Source of the DNA: Kutzneria sp. CA-103260 | GTDB taxonomy: Bacteria > Actinomycetota > Actinomycetes > Mycobacteriales > Pseudonocardiaceae | Direction: 5' to 3' | Length of the DNA: 64,000 bases | Assembly (NCBI RefSeq): GCF_018263855.1 | Contig: NZ_CP073318.1 | Coordinates: 6,014,001 to 6,078,000, forward strand | Shown: in pieces, positions 1 to 8,803 of the stretch | How the letters are laid out: the number at the start of each line of letters is the position of its first letter | How positions within the stretch are numbered: the first letter of the stretch is position 1 | Notes under the pieces: model-generated | Seen by the model: the letters and a program-made list of their open reading frames with translations, nothing else | Database searches by the model: none | Told to the model about the DNA's origin: nothing | Translations under genes and position numbers: made by a program

Positions 1-1998
1 GAACGCGACCTTCCACGGCACGCCGTCGGCGGCGCCCCCGCCGAGCAGGTAGAACCAGTAGTTCTCGAACAGCCAGGAACCCTTGCTGTCGTTGGTGAAG
101 CTGTGGTTCTGCCACCCGGCCAGGATCGGACAGGCGTCCCCGACGTACACCAGCTGGTTGTTCACCAGGACCGTCCCGAAGGGCAGGCCCTGGCACATCT
201 GCACCGTGGCATTGAGCGCCAGGTCGGCCGCCCGGCTGTGGTCGGAGAACAGCGCCTGCCGCATGTTCTCCGGCGTGAACCCCTTGCCGGGCAGGCCATC
301 CGTGCCATTGATCCGGCTCTGCGCGGTCAGGATCAACTGCTGGGTGCGCAGCGATCGGGGGGCGCCGGTGTCGCCCATCACCCTGGGGTAGGTCACCGGC
401 TGGTCGGGGTTGGCCAGCCACGGGCTGTCGTTGGCGTTGTTGACGAAGTCCGAGCGGATCAGCCGCGGCTGCTTGTGCGGGTCGAGCAGACCCGGCGCGA
501 CCGCGTTGGGGTCGTTGGGCCAGTCGCACTCACTGCGCTTGCCGTCGAAGATGGAGATCGGCGGCACGTTGGGCAGCCGCAGGTGGTAGAACAGCGCCTG
601 GCCGGTCGCGGTCAGGCACGAGTTCGCGTGGTCGTCGGTGATGTCGGGGGCGGACTGGATGTCCGCGTACAGCGCGTGCCCCGTGCGGTCGGTGGCGATG
701 GTGTTGAAGAACGGCACGCCCTGCGTGGTCTCCAGGGTGGTGACCACGTCGTTGACGTCCTTGGCCTGGTCCAGGTGCAGCCAGGTGTTCATCGCCCGCA
801 GGTTGTCCATGTTCGCGTCACGCACGGCGTGCGCGCTGACCACCCAGGGCAGCGGGACGCCCTGCAGCGAGGTGGTGATCGGTCCGTAGCGGGTGGACCA
901 CAGCGTCCTGGCGACCTTGCCGATGGAGCCGTCCTGGTTCAGCACGTCGACGCTGACCTGCTGGGAGGTCATGTCCTGCCAGGTGCCGTCCACCAGGTAC
1001 TTGGTCGGGTGCAGCGGGTCGACCTGGACGTCGAACAGCCCGAACGGCGCGACCGTGGCCACCGTGTGGCTCCAGGCGACGTCGTCGTTGTGCCCGATGT
1101 TGATCGCGGGGAAACCGAGCAGGCTGGCGCCGGCCACGTTGAGCCGACCGGGGATGGTCAGCTGGCTCTCCCACATCCGGTTCTTGCCCTGCCACGGGAA
1201 GTGCGGGTTGGCCAGCAGCATCCCGGTGCCGCCGGAGACGCCGTCGGACCCCACCGCCAGTGCGTTGCTGCCCATGCTCTGCTGGCGGGCGTGCGCCATC
1301 GCGTCGGCGATCTTGCCGGCGACCTCGTCGGACGAGCGGGCCTGGGGCGCGGTGGCCGAGGCGCCGGGCGCGGTCGCGTTGACCTCACCGTCCAGCAGCG
1401 GGTCCGTGCTGCCCATGATGATCTCGGCGTGCGCGTGCCGGTAGACGTCCAGCTCGGTGATCGGCCGGACCCAGGCGGCGCCGCGGCAGGCCGGATCGGA
1501 GATGTTGGCCACCCCGGTCTCAGCCAGATAGCGGTTGTACCCCTTGACGTAGCCGCTGATGGCCTGCTTGACCTCCGGCTCCGGCCCGTTGGGCGCCGGT
1601 AGGTCGATCAGCTTCTCGACCACCTTGTTGTCGTTCATCCGCTGGAAGTACAGGTCGCTGTTGAGATTGGTGGTGGTGTTCTGGTTCTCCCCCGGGCTGG
1701 CCTTGCCGTCCGCCCCGAAGTACCGGGACCGCTGCGCGTTGACCGTCAGATAGGCGTCGGCCAGCGTGCAGATGTTGTCCTTGGCCGCGGCGTACCCGTA
1801 ACCGGTGCCCAGATCGGTGAGGTTCGACGCGATGATGTGCGGGATGCCGTACTCGGTGTAGCGGATCGTCGGCTTGTCCGGCGCGGTCACGGCGGCCGCT
1901 GGCAACACGATCGTGGTGGCCGCCACCGTGCTCAGCGCGACCGCCATCGCGGCAGCCGCCACCGGAAGCCCCGCCATCCGTCTCCTGCTTGGCGGCAT
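1..1998 (-). CDS. Secreted penicillin acylase / acyl-homoserine lactone acylase family protein (3' end outside window)
   Basis: The reverse strand is open from an ATG at 1998 to the window edge (666 codons, no stop). It is preceded by AAAGGAA with a 6-nt spacer. The N-terminus has SRRRM followed by an Ala/Val-rich hydrophobic segment (about residues 8-37), a secretion signal. The N-terminal nucleophile hydrolase signature MGSNAL is present, with Ser244 expected to become the new N-terminus of the beta chain after autocatalytic cleavage at Gly243-Ser244; NPHFPW follows about 25 residues later, as in the family. Members deacylate beta-lactams, lipopeptides or N-acyl-homoserine lactones outside the cell; the substrate cannot be read from sequence. 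Family members are usually 750-850 aa, so roughly 100-200 residues lie off the left edge. It is divergent from the NB-ARC regulator at 2246, which might control it (inference). Confidence 0.9.
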   Translation of the reverse strand, partial: MPPSRRRMAGLPVAAAAMAVALSTVAATTIVLPAAAVTAPDKPTIRYTEYGIPHIIASNLTDLGTGYGYAAAKDNICTLADAYLTVNAQRSRYFGADGKASPGENQNTTTNLNSDLYFQRMNDNKVVEKLIDLPAPNGPEPEVKQAISGYVKGYNRYLAETGVANISDPACRGAAWVRPITELDVYRHAHAEIIMGSTDPLLDGEVNATAPGASATAPQARSSDEVAGKIADAMAHARQQSMGSNALAVGSDGVSGGTGMLLANPHFPWQGKNRMWESQLTIPGRLNVAGASLLGFPAINIGHNDDVAWSHTVATVAPFGLFDVQVDPLHPTKYLVDGTWQDMTSQQVSVDVLNQDGSIGKVARTLWSTRYGPITTSLQGVPLPWVVSAHAVRDANMDNLRAMNTWLHLDQAKDVNDVVTTLETTQGVPFFNTIATDRTGHALYADIQSAPDITDDHANSCLTATGQALFYHLRLPNVPPISIFDGKRSECDWPNDPNAVAPGLLDPHKQPRLIRSDFVNNANDSPWLANPDQPVTYPRVMGDTGAPRSLRTQQLILTAQSRINGTDGLPGKGFTPENMRQALFSDHSRAADLALNATVQMCQGLPFGTVLVNNQLVYVGDACPILAGWQNHSFTNDSKGSWLFENYWFYLLGGGAADGVPWKVAF

Positions 1999-2026
1999 CG
2001 AGCGTTCCTTTCTGCTGTGTCAAGAC

Positions 2027-2062
2027 CGTTGGCTGGGCGTGGGTCACCGCGCCCAGCCAACG
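2027..2062. promoter_or_regulatory. 13-bp perfect inverted repeat between acylase and NB-ARC gene
   Basis: CGTTGGCTGGGCG (2027-2039) is repeated inverted at 2050-2062 around a 10-nt centre. It lies 29-64 nt upstream of the acylase start codon, inside a 247-bp divergent intergenic region (1999-2245). It could be an operator or a leader hairpin for the acylase. I saw no convincing -10/-35 pair for either gene. Confidence 0.5.
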
Positions 2063-2245
2063 AATGCTCAGCTTCGGCACCGGTGGCAGGCCAGGTCATG
2101 AACCGGTCAAAGATGGCCGGTGCCCCGCACTGGCTGGCGCTGTGACCAGTTGGAGGCCTATTTGTCCTGCGTTCGGCCCAGTACCCTGGGGTTGGGGAGC
2201 GCCACCGGGTGGGCGGGGGCGGCTGGCGCACGGGGGAGGCTCGGC

Positions 2246-4519
2246 ATGCCGGGACGGTTCGCCGAGTTGCTGCGACGACACCGGATCGAGGCCGAGTTCA
2301 CCCAGGAGGAGCTGGCTGAGCGCGCGAAGCTGTCCGTGCGCACCATTCGCCGGTTCGAGACCGCCGAACGCGCCGAGGCCCGCATGGCCACCGTGCGGCT
2401 GGTGGCCGACGCGCTGGGTCTCGGGTCCACCGACCGCGAGGAGCTGTTGGCCGCGGCGGTCGGGGCCGCTGACGTCGATGTCGCGGCCCGACCCGGACCC
2501 AGGCAGCTACCCGCGCCACCGGGGATGTTCCTGGGTCACCACGACGAGCTGGCCGCGTTGGACAAGGCGCTTGATCGGGCCGGCGGACGGGGTGGCACCG
2601 TGGTGGTGTCGGCGATCAGCGGCGGGGGCGGGGTCGGCAAGACCTGGTTGGCGTTGCGCTGGGCGTACGACAACCTGGCTCGGTTCCCGGACGGGCAACT
2701 GTTCGTCGACCTGCGTGGCTTCGCCCCCGCCAGCGGCCCGATGGAGCCGGCGGAGGCGGTGCGAGGATTCCTCGACGCACTCGGTGTCGCGTCCGCCGCC
2801 GTGCCCACCGGTCTCGACGCCCAGGTCGGGATGTACCGCAGCCTGGTGGCCGACAAGCGGATGCTGATCGTGTTGGACAACGCCCGCGACACCGAACAGG
2901 TCACCCCGTTGCTGCCCGGCAACCCGGGCTGCATCGTCGTCGTGACCAGCCGCGACCGGCTCGCGGGCCTGGCCACCAGGCATGATGCGACGCTGTTGCC
3001 GCTCGGCACCCTCGCCGACGACGATGCCTGGGCGCTGCTGGCGTGCCGGCTCGGCCACTACCGGCTGGCCGCCGAACCGAGAGCGGTGGCCGCGCTGTTG
3101 CATTTCTGCGCCGGTCTGCCGCTGGCCCTCGCCGTGGTCGCCGCCCGCGCCACCCTGTATCCCGACTTCACCCTGGCCGCGCTGGCCAACGAGCTGAGCG
3201 ACAGCGCCGCCCGGCTGAGCCGGCTGGACGCAGGCGACCCGACCTCCAGCGTGCAGGCCGCGCTGTCCTGGACCCACGACGCGCTCGACCCGACATCGGC
3301 CGAGGTGTTCGCGCTGCTCGGGGTCGCCTGCGGCCCGGAGATCAGCCTGCCGGCCGCCGTCAGCCTGACCGCGCTGACCGGTGACCGGGCGACCGCCGCG
3401 CTGCGGGCGCTGGAGCGGGTGTCGCTGTTGCGGCAACACGCCCCCGGCCGGTACCGGATGCACGACCTCGTCAAGCTCTTCGCCGCGGACCGGGCAAAAC
3501 ACCTGGACCCCGAGCTCCGGGGCGCGGCGCTCCAGCGGCTGATCGACTACTACCTGCACACCGCCAGCCGCGCCGAGCAGCTCCGCAATCCTCACCTCCC
3601 ACCGGTCCAACTCGACCCGCCGGCGCCTGGCTGCCGCCCCTGCCCGCTGGCCGACTCGACGGCCGCCGACACCTGGTTCGACGCCGAGCGCCCGAACCTG
3701 CTCGCCGCGCAACAGCTCGCCGTCCAACTTGGGTGGCGCCGACAGGTCTGGCAGCTGGCCTGGAGCATGCGCCACCTCGGCTGGCGGTCGGGGCCCAACG
3801 AGGAGTGCCTGGCTGTGTGGCGGGCCGGCCTGTCGGCGGCCGATGACCTCGGTGATCCCGCCGCCCAGATCATCGTGCGCCGCTACCTCGGCCACGTGCA
3901 CATCCTGCGCGGGCAGTACGAGGAGGCGCTGGAGCTGCTGGAGCAGGCGCTCGCCATGGCCGAGGACATCGCCGATCTGACCAGCCAGGGGCATGTCCAC
4001 CGGTACCTGTCCGGGACGTGGGAGCGGTACGGGGACGACGAGAAGGCGCTGGACCACGCGACTCGCGCGTTACGGCTGTTCGAGGCGGTCGACACGCCCG
4101 TGATGGTCGCGGACTCGCTGAACCTGGTGGGCTGGACCGAGGCCCGGCTCGGCCGTCACGAGCAGGCCCGCGACCACTGTCTGGCCGCGCTCGAGCTGTG
4201 CCGTCGCCACGGCAACCGCGAAGGTGAGGCATACACACTGGACAGCCTGGGCTACATCTTCGGGCTCACCGGCGACCACCAGCGCTCCCGCGAGCACTAC
4301 CGGCAGGCCCGCACGCTGTTCCGCGATCGGGGCGAGACCTACGTCCTCGCCGGCACCGTGGAGAAACTGGGCCAGGCTCACCTCGGCCTCGGTGACCGCG
4401 ACCAGGCCCGCGCCGCCTGGGAGGAGGCGCTGGGACTGTACCGGTCCCAGCATCGCGTGGAGGATGCTGGCCGAGTCAGTGACCGGCTCGCCGCACTCGA
4501 ACCCGTGGCTGAGCAGTAG
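2246..4519 (+). CDS. HTH / NB-ARC ATPase / TPR transcriptional regulator
   Basis: This 757-aa protein starts at ATG 2246, seven bases after GGAGG; upstream in-frame codons lack a ribosome site. Residues about 4-62 form a cro/C1-type helix-turn-helix (FTQEELAERAKLSVRTIRRF). An NB-ARC/AfsR-like ATPase follows, with Walker A GGGGVGKT at 126-133 and a Walker B-like region (RMLIVLDNA) about 80 residues later. The C-terminal third carries tetratricopeptide repeats (for example YEEALELLEQALAMAED). This is the layout of STAND-class regulators: a ligand or partner is sensed by the TPRs, ATP exchange causes assembly, and the HTH binds DNA. It has no SARP DNA-binding domain. It is divergent from the acylase gene, its most likely target (inference). 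Confidence 0.88.
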   Translation: MPGRFAELLRRHRIEAEFTQEELAERAKLSVRTIRRFETAERAEARMATVRLVADALGLGSTDREELLAAAVGAADVDVAARPGPRQLPAPPGMFLGHHDELAALDKALDRAGGRGGTVVVSAISGGGGVGKTWLALRWAYDNLARFPDGQLFVDLRGFAPASGPMEPAEAVRGFLDALGVASAAVPTGLDAQVGMYRSLVADKRMLIVLDNARDTEQVTPLLPGNPGCIVVVTSRDRLAGLATRHDATLLPLGTLADDDAWALLACRLGHYRLAAEPRAVAALLHFCAGLPLALAVVAARATLYPDFTLAALANELSDSAARLSRLDAGDPTSSVQAALSWTHDALDPTSAEVFALLGVACGPEISLPAAVSLTALTGDRATAALRALERVSLLRQHAPGRYRMHDLVKLFAADRAKHLDPELRGAALQRLIDYYLHTASRAEQLRNPHLPPVQLDPPAPGCRPCPLADSTAADTWFDAERPNLLAAQQLAVQLGWRRQVWQLAWSMRHLGWRSGPNEECLAVWRAGLSAADDLGDPAAQIIVRRYLGHVHILRGQYEEALELLEQALAMAEDIADLTSQGHVHRYLSGTWERYGDDEKALDHATRALRLFEAVDTPVMVADSLNLVGWTEARLGRHEQARDHCLAALELCRRHGNREGEAYTLDSLGYIFGLTGDHQRSREHYRQARTLFRDRGETYVLAGTVEKLGQAHLGLGDRDQARAAWEEALGLYRSQHRVEDAGRVSDRLAALEPVAEQ

Positions 4520-4538
4520 TCACTCCGACCGGTCACCA

Positions 4539-5096
4539 ATGTCCGGTCGCTGTCCTGGTGCGGACCAAGTGCTGCCGCGGGTCGAGGCCAACTTCCGGAC
4601 CTTCGCCGAGTACGACGGCCGCGCGGTCGCCGGGTTCTCCATGGGCGGCTTCGGCGCGTTGAAGTACGCCGCCAAGTACTACGGCCACTTCGCCTCGGTC
4701 AGCGCCCACTCCGGCCCGGCCAGCCCGCGCCGCGACGACGGCCTGGTCGTGCACTGGGCCAACGCCACCTCCGCCGCGCTGGACCTGGGCGGCGGCATGG
4801 TCTACGGGGCGCCGTGGGACCAGGCCAGGGTCACCGCCGACAACCCGATCGAGCGCGTCGAGAGCTACCGCAACAAGCGGGTCTTCCTCGTCGCCGGCAC
4901 CAGCCCCGACCCGGTCAGCTGGTACGACCAGGCCAACGAGACCCAGGTGCTCGCCGGCCAACGAGAGTTCCGCGGCCTGCTCGACAACGCCGGCATCCCG
5001 TACGAGTCGCACGAGGAACCCGGCGGCCACTTCGTCCGCAACTACATGGTGCAGCGCGACTTGGACGGGATCATCGCCCGCCTGCGCAAGGCCTGA
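4539..5096 (+). pseudogene. 5'-truncated alpha/beta-hydrolase esterase (Esterase D / antigen-85 like)
   Basis: An open frame of 185 codons starts abruptly only 19 bp after the preceding gene, with no ribosome binding site. It contains the nucleophile elbow GFSMGG, followed by GALKYAAKYYG, and near its end a catalytic-type His in GGHFVRN. Esterases of this family are normally about 300 residues, with roughly 120-150 residues ahead of the elbow carrying the first beta-strands and oxyanion region; here only about 35 residues remain. The frame is otherwise intact to TGA at 5094-5096. I read it as the remnant of a secreted or cytoplasmic esterase that lost its 5' half. A shortened functional protein is less likely. 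Confidence 0.6.
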
Positions 5097-5154
5097 GCGG
5101 ACTCCACCCCGAACCCCGCGCTCGATGTGAGGTGTGCCGCCCCGTGAGGCGGGC

Positions 5155-5445
5155 TCATTCGGGTCGGCGTGGGATGGCTCGGCTCGTGTGCAGGAACCGG
5201 GCCCGCCCGGCGGCGTCGTCGATCAGGGCGAACACGGAGTGCGCTCCTTCGTCGGGCACCACCGTGATGAGCGAATCCGGCCCCAGCGCGACGAGTTCGA
5301 GTGCGTCGGTGGGGACGGCGTTCGGGTCGGCCGGCGCCGGGAGGTCCGGTTGCGTCACGCCGGCCAGTTCCTTGAGCAGCAAACCGAAAACCTAGGCGTA
5401 CATGGGGTACGCGTCGCCGCCGTTGGTCAGCAGCGTCGCGGTGGC
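5155..5445 (-). pseudogene. Class C beta-lactamase-family serine hydrolase, C-terminal remnant with an internal stop
   Basis: Read on the reverse strand, the translation LLTNGGDAYPMYA is followed by an in-frame TAG (5392-5394) and then GLLLKELAGV and QPDLPAPADP, ending at 5155. Both blocks match the end of class C serine hydrolases such as EstB and D-aminopeptidase relatives, where LLTNGG is followed without interruption by ELAG and a Pro-rich link. The stop therefore looks like a nonsense mutation. Homology disappears upstream of about 5445, where an unrelated fragment begins on the other strand. No promoter or start is visible. This is a dead gene fragment. Confidence 0.6.
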
Positions 5446-5776
5446 GCCCGACACCACCATCCTGCACGTGGTCGAGCTCGCCGCGGACGGCAAGACCGTC
5501 GGCGACTTCGACTTGTCCGACAACGGTGTCTGGTCCAGCGACACCTGGTCCAAGTTCTCCGACGTCCAGGCCGTGGCCGGCTTCGGCAGCGAGGCCCAGC
5601 ACGTCGCGATGACCTACGCCCAGGGTGACATGCAGCTGGCCTTCTCCACCCAGTACGGCGGCCTGGCCCACGCCACCCGCCACTACGACGGGTCCTGGCA
5701 GCGCCTCGGCAACGTGGAGAGCGTCGCCGGCAACGTCAACTCCGGCCAGGTCACGCTGGCGGGCTACACCTTCTGA
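5440..5776 (+). pseudogene. C-terminal fragment of a secreted beta-propeller/lectin-like protein
   Basis: About 110 codons on the plus strand read as repeats rich in Trp and Gly (VWSSDTWSKFSDVQAVAGFG, then a second unit with LAHATRHYDGSWQRLGNVES), ending at TGA 5774-5776. Units with W..F..V..VAG spacing are typical of PLL/tachylectin-like propeller blades in secreted actinobacterial proteins. Only one or two blades remain, there is no signal peptide, and the frame fuses upstream into the antisense of the serine-hydrolase fragment. It is most likely the tail of a lost larger gene. The exact left border is uncertain by about 20 bp. Confidence 0.5.
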
Positions 5777-5831
5777 CCGAACCATCCACACGATCAGCGC
5801 CACGGCCACCCGGCCGTGGGCGCTGGTGCTG

Positions 5832-7034
5832 TCACAGCAGTGTCCGATAGGCCATCAGGGCGAGGCGGCAGGCGAGTTGGTGGCGGTCGTCCTCCAGGGA
5901 CTTGCCGGTGAGGAGCTCGACCTTGCGCAGGCGGTTGAGGACGGTGTTGCGGTGGCAGTAGAGCAGGGCGCCGGTGCGGCCGGCGGAGCGCTCGGTGCGG
6001 AACCAGGTCTCGAGGGTGTCGAGGAGCAGGGCGCGTTCGGGGGCGTCGAGTTCGAGGATGCGGCCCAGGGTGCGGGCGGCGAGGCGTTGGGCGAGCTGGG
6101 GACTGGAGACGACCAGGGCCTCGGGCAGGCGCTCGTCGAGGACGGCGATGCCGACGGTGCCGCTGGGCTGGGTGAGCAGGGCGGTCTCGGCGAGTTGGTA
6201 GCCGACGCCGAGTTCGGCGAAGCCGTCGACGACGCCGGACATGCCGGCCCGGTCACGCATGTGCGGGGTGAGCAGCTCGGACACCCGGGCCGGGGTGCCG
6301 GCGGCCAGTTCCACGAGCCAGACGACGCGGTCGCCGCGGGACAGCCAGACGGACTGCATCCCGTGCACGGCAAGGCAGGACTGGACGGCGCGCAGGCCGT
6401 CCTCGTCGGTCTCGTCGCCGGTGACCAGCACGACGACATACCGTCCACGAGCGGGCAGGTTGAGCTCGGCCTCGGCGTGGGCGCTCACGGTGGGGTCCAC
6501 ACCACGCCCACCGATCAAGGCGCCGACCAGGGTTTCCTTGCGGCGGTTGACCCGGCGGCGGGTCTCGGCCTGCCAGGTGCGGTACGAGTCGACCATGGCC
6601 ACCGAGATCCGCTCGATGGCCTCGTAGAGCAGCATCACACCGTCCACGAACTCCTGGAGCTCGGCCGGGGAGCGCCGCCGGGCCTCGGCCAGCAGCATTT
6701 CCCACAGCAGCTGGCCGCCGAGCCGAAACAGGTGCAGCACCGATTCCAGCGGCACCCCCTGCTCGGCCCGGCGACGCCCGGTGGCCAGCGGCGGATCCAG
6801 CCACTCGCGCTCATCCTCAAACCCCCCGGTCATCAGGAGTAGCACGCTGCGGCCGTTGTCGTGGAAGGACTTCCACATGTCAGCCTTGGGCACCCGGCCG
6901 TTGCGGGCGTAGATCCGCTCCTCCCGAACGGCGCCCATCTCGGTCAGCCGGTCGGCGAAGCCGGGCATGTCGGCCAGCACGACGGCCGCCACCTCCTGGA
7001 TCACCGACCTGGGCGCGTGCGAGTGCTCCGTCAT
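5832..7034 (-). CDS. PucR/CdaR-type transcriptional regulator
   Basis: This 400-aa protein ends in a PucR-type helix-turn-helix (about residues 335-395, with CHRNTVLNRLRKVE), preceded by a degenerate GGDEF-like middle region and an N-terminal helical sensor. Family members regulate catabolic or secondary-metabolite genes in response to small molecules. The start ATG 7034 has no ribosome site but lies 6 nt after TACCGT (7046-7041 on the reverse strand), so the mRNA is probably leaderless. It is divergent from the ACP/KAS operon at 7301, and I infer that it controls that cluster. The CTGTGCACAG palindrome at 7159-7168 is a candidate binding site. Confidence 0.85.
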   Translation of the reverse strand: MTEHSHAPRSVIQEVAAVVLADMPGFADRLTEMGAVREERIYARNGRVPKADMWKSFHDNGRSVLLLMTGGFEDEREWLDPPLATGRRRAEQGVPLESVLHLFRLGGQLLWEMLLAEARRRSPAELQEFVDGVMLLYEAIERISVAMVDSYRTWQAETRRRVNRRKETLVGALIGGRGVDPTVSAHAEAELNLPARGRYVVVLVTGDETDEDGLRAVQSCLAVHGMQSVWLSRGDRVVWLVELAAGTPARVSELLTPHMRDRAGMSGVVDGFAELGVGYQLAETALLTQPSGTVGIAVLDERLPEALVVSSPQLAQRLAARTLGRILELDAPERALLLDTLETWFRTERSAGRTGALLYCHRNTVLNRLRKVELLTGKSLEDDRHQLACRLALMAYRTLL

Positions 7035-7158
7035 GGGGCCACGGTAAAGCCCCGCAACGGTGCCGCGGGCCGGAATCTCCCTTCTCAGCGCCCTGGGCCC
7101 AATCCTGCTCCCCGGCGTGACCGCTGGCCATGGGCAGCTGCCGCGACCTGGTTGTGCG

Positions 7159-7168
7159 CTGTGCACAG
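7159..7168. promoter_or_regulatory. Palindrome in the PucR/ACP divergent region
   Basis: CTGTGCACAG is a perfect 10-bp palindrome within the 266-bp region between the PucR gene and the ACP operon. A TAGGGT hexamer at 7197-7202 could be the -10 of the biosynthetic operon, giving a leader of about 90 nt; no good -35 is visible. The remaining intergenic sequence shows nothing else clear. Confidence 0.3.
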
Positions 7169-7300
7169 TCACGATCTCCCCGGCCGGATCGGCGGTTAGG
7201 GTCGCCGTCATCGCCCCGTTCGAGAACGTCGCGGGGAGCCAATTTCCTTTCACCGCACGGCTTTTCGCCGCGCGCCGATGACACAGGGGGAGTCACGCCG

Positions 7301-7558
7301 ATGAGCACTGTCGACGACGTCGACCGCGAGCTGGCACTGCTGATCAAGAAGGTGTCGGGTCACGACCCCCGCGCGGTGTTCCCGGACCGGGAGCTGGCCG
7401 GCATGTCGCTGCGGGACGAGTTGGAGATCGACTCGCTGGCCATGGTCGAGCTGGTCGACGAGATCGAGGACTGCTACGGCCTGGAGATCCCCGAGGAGGG
7501 CCTGGACCGGCTGCGGACCTTCGGCGACGTGGCCGACTACCTGCGGGCCCAGCGGTGA
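7301..7558 (+). CDS. Acyl carrier protein
   Basis: This 85-aa acidic protein has the phosphopantetheine-attachment motif EIDSLAMVELVDEIE, with Ser45 as the modified residue. Start ATG 7301 follows GGGGGAG (7286-7292). It would carry acyl intermediates for the two ketosynthases encoded directly downstream. Its stop codon overlaps the GTG start of the next gene (GTGA), so the two are translationally coupled. It is a stand-alone type II ACP that belongs to the cluster and not to primary fatty-acid synthesis, judging from the neighbouring P450, glycosyltransferase and adenylation genes. Confidence 0.93.
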   Translation: MSTVDDVDRELALLIKKVSGHDPRAVFPDRELAGMSLRDELEIDSLAMVELVDEIEDCYGLEIPEEGLDRLRTFGDVADYLRAQR

Positions 7559-8781
7559 CCGAGGTCGTGGTCACCGGCCTGGGCGCGACGACGCCGCTGG
7601 GCGGTGACGTGGCCGCGACCTGGGCCGGCCTGCTCGACGCCCGGACCGGCGTGTCCGAGCTGTCGGCCGACTGGGTGGACGAGCATCGGTTTCCGGTGCG
7701 CATCGCCGCCCAGCTGGCCGTCGAGCCGGACCGGGACCTGGACTTCGTCGAGCTGAAGCGGATGGACCGGTGCGAGCAGCTGGCGCTGATCGCCGCCCGG
7801 CAGGCCTGGCGGGACGCGGGCCTGGCCGAGGACTCGGTCGAGCCGGCCCGGCGCGGGGTGGTCGTCGGCACCGGGATCGGCGGCGCGCTGACGCTGGTGG
7901 CCCAGCACGACGGGATCCGGACCCGTGGCCTGCGCGGGGTGTCGCCGCAGACCATTCCGATGATCATGCCCAACGGCCCGGCGGCCATGGTGGGACTGGA
8001 GTTCCGGGCCCGGGCCGGGGTGCACGCCCCGATGTCGGCGTGCGCGTCCGGCGCGGAGGCGATCGCCTGGGCCTGGCGGATGATCAAGGCCGGGGAGGCC
8101 GACGTGGTGCTGGCCGGCGGGGCCGACGCCTGCATCACGCCGGCGATCATGGCCGGTTTCGTTCGGGCCCGGTCGATGAGCAGCCGAAACGCCAGCCCGG
8201 ACGCGGCTTCCCGGCCGTTCGACGCCGGCCGGGACGGCTTCGTGCTGGGTGAGGGCGCGGGTGTCGTGGTGTTGGAGCGCGCGGAGTTCGCGGCCGCGCG
8301 CCGGGCCCGGGTGTACGGGCGGCTGGCCGGCGCGGGCATGAGCAACGACGCCCACCACATCACCGCGCCCGACCCCGACGGCATCGGCCAGGCCAGCGCG
8401 ATGACCGCCGCCGTGCGCACGGGCGGCCTGGCCGTGTCGGACATCGGTCACGTCAACGCGCACGCCACCTCGACCCCGCTCGGCGATCTCGTGGAAAGCG
8501 CGACCATCCGGCACGTCTTCGGCGATCGGCCGGTGGTCACCGCGCCGAAGGGTGTGCTCGGGCATCTGCTCGGCGCGTCCGGCGCGGTCGAGGCGATCGC
8601 CACGCTGCTGTCCATCAAGGACGGATTGGTGCCGCCAACGGCCAACCTGGACAGCCTCGACAAACGGATCGAGCTCGATGTGGTGGCCAAGGCGCCCCGC
8701 AAGGTCGCGCTCACCGCCGCTATCAGCAACTCCTTCGGCTTCGGCGGGCACAACGTGACCCTGGCGTTCAGCGCCCTGTGA
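7555..8781 (+). CDS. Beta-ketoacyl-ACP synthase II (FabF-type)
   Basis: This 408-aa thiolase-fold condensing enzyme performs decarboxylative Claisen chain extension on ACP-bound acyl chains. The Cys-His-His triad is complete: Cys163 in SACASGA, His303 in NAHATSTPLGD and His337 in LGHLLGASGA. The C-terminal NSFGFGGHN motif is also present. GTG 7555 overlaps the ACP stop by 4 bp. It is a single KAS without a chain-length-factor partner, so it resembles a FabF paralogue dedicated to the cluster and not a type II polyketide KS-alpha. It probably supplies or extends the acyl chain used by the OleA-like enzyme (inference). Confidence 0.92.
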   Translation: MTEVVVTGLGATTPLGGDVAATWAGLLDARTGVSELSADWVDEHRFPVRIAAQLAVEPDRDLDFVELKRMDRCEQLALIAARQAWRDAGLAEDSVEPARRGVVVGTGIGGALTLVAQHDGIRTRGLRGVSPQTIPMIMPNGPAAMVGLEFRARAGVHAPMSACASGAEAIAWAWRMIKAGEADVVLAGGADACITPAIMAGFVRARSMSSRNASPDAASRPFDAGRDGFVLGEGAGVVVLERAEFAAARRARVYGRLAGAGMSNDAHHITAPDPDGIGQASAMTAAVRTGGLAVSDIGHVNAHATSTPLGDLVESATIRHVFGDRPVVTAPKGVLGHLLGASGAVEAIATLLSIKDGLVPPTANLDSLDKRIELDVVAKAPRKVALTAAISNSFGFGGHNVTLAFSAL

Positions 8782-8803
8782 CCGGCCGAGAAAGGTGTCT
8801 GTC

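Noticed and set aside
103..1602. Long plus-strand open frame opposite the acylase
   Set aside because: It is the antisense shadow of the acylase, with no start context and a His/Gly/Arg-biased composition; the reverse frame has a signal peptide and N-terminal nucleophile motif.
4227..4538. Extending the esterase fragment upstream to 4224
   Set aside because: The frame overlaps the TPR end of the regulator gene, and the extra codons do not resemble esterase sequence.
8795..8803. GTG 8795 as start of the OleA-like gene
   Set aside because: It overlaps the GAGAAAGG ribosome binding site that fits TTG 8804.
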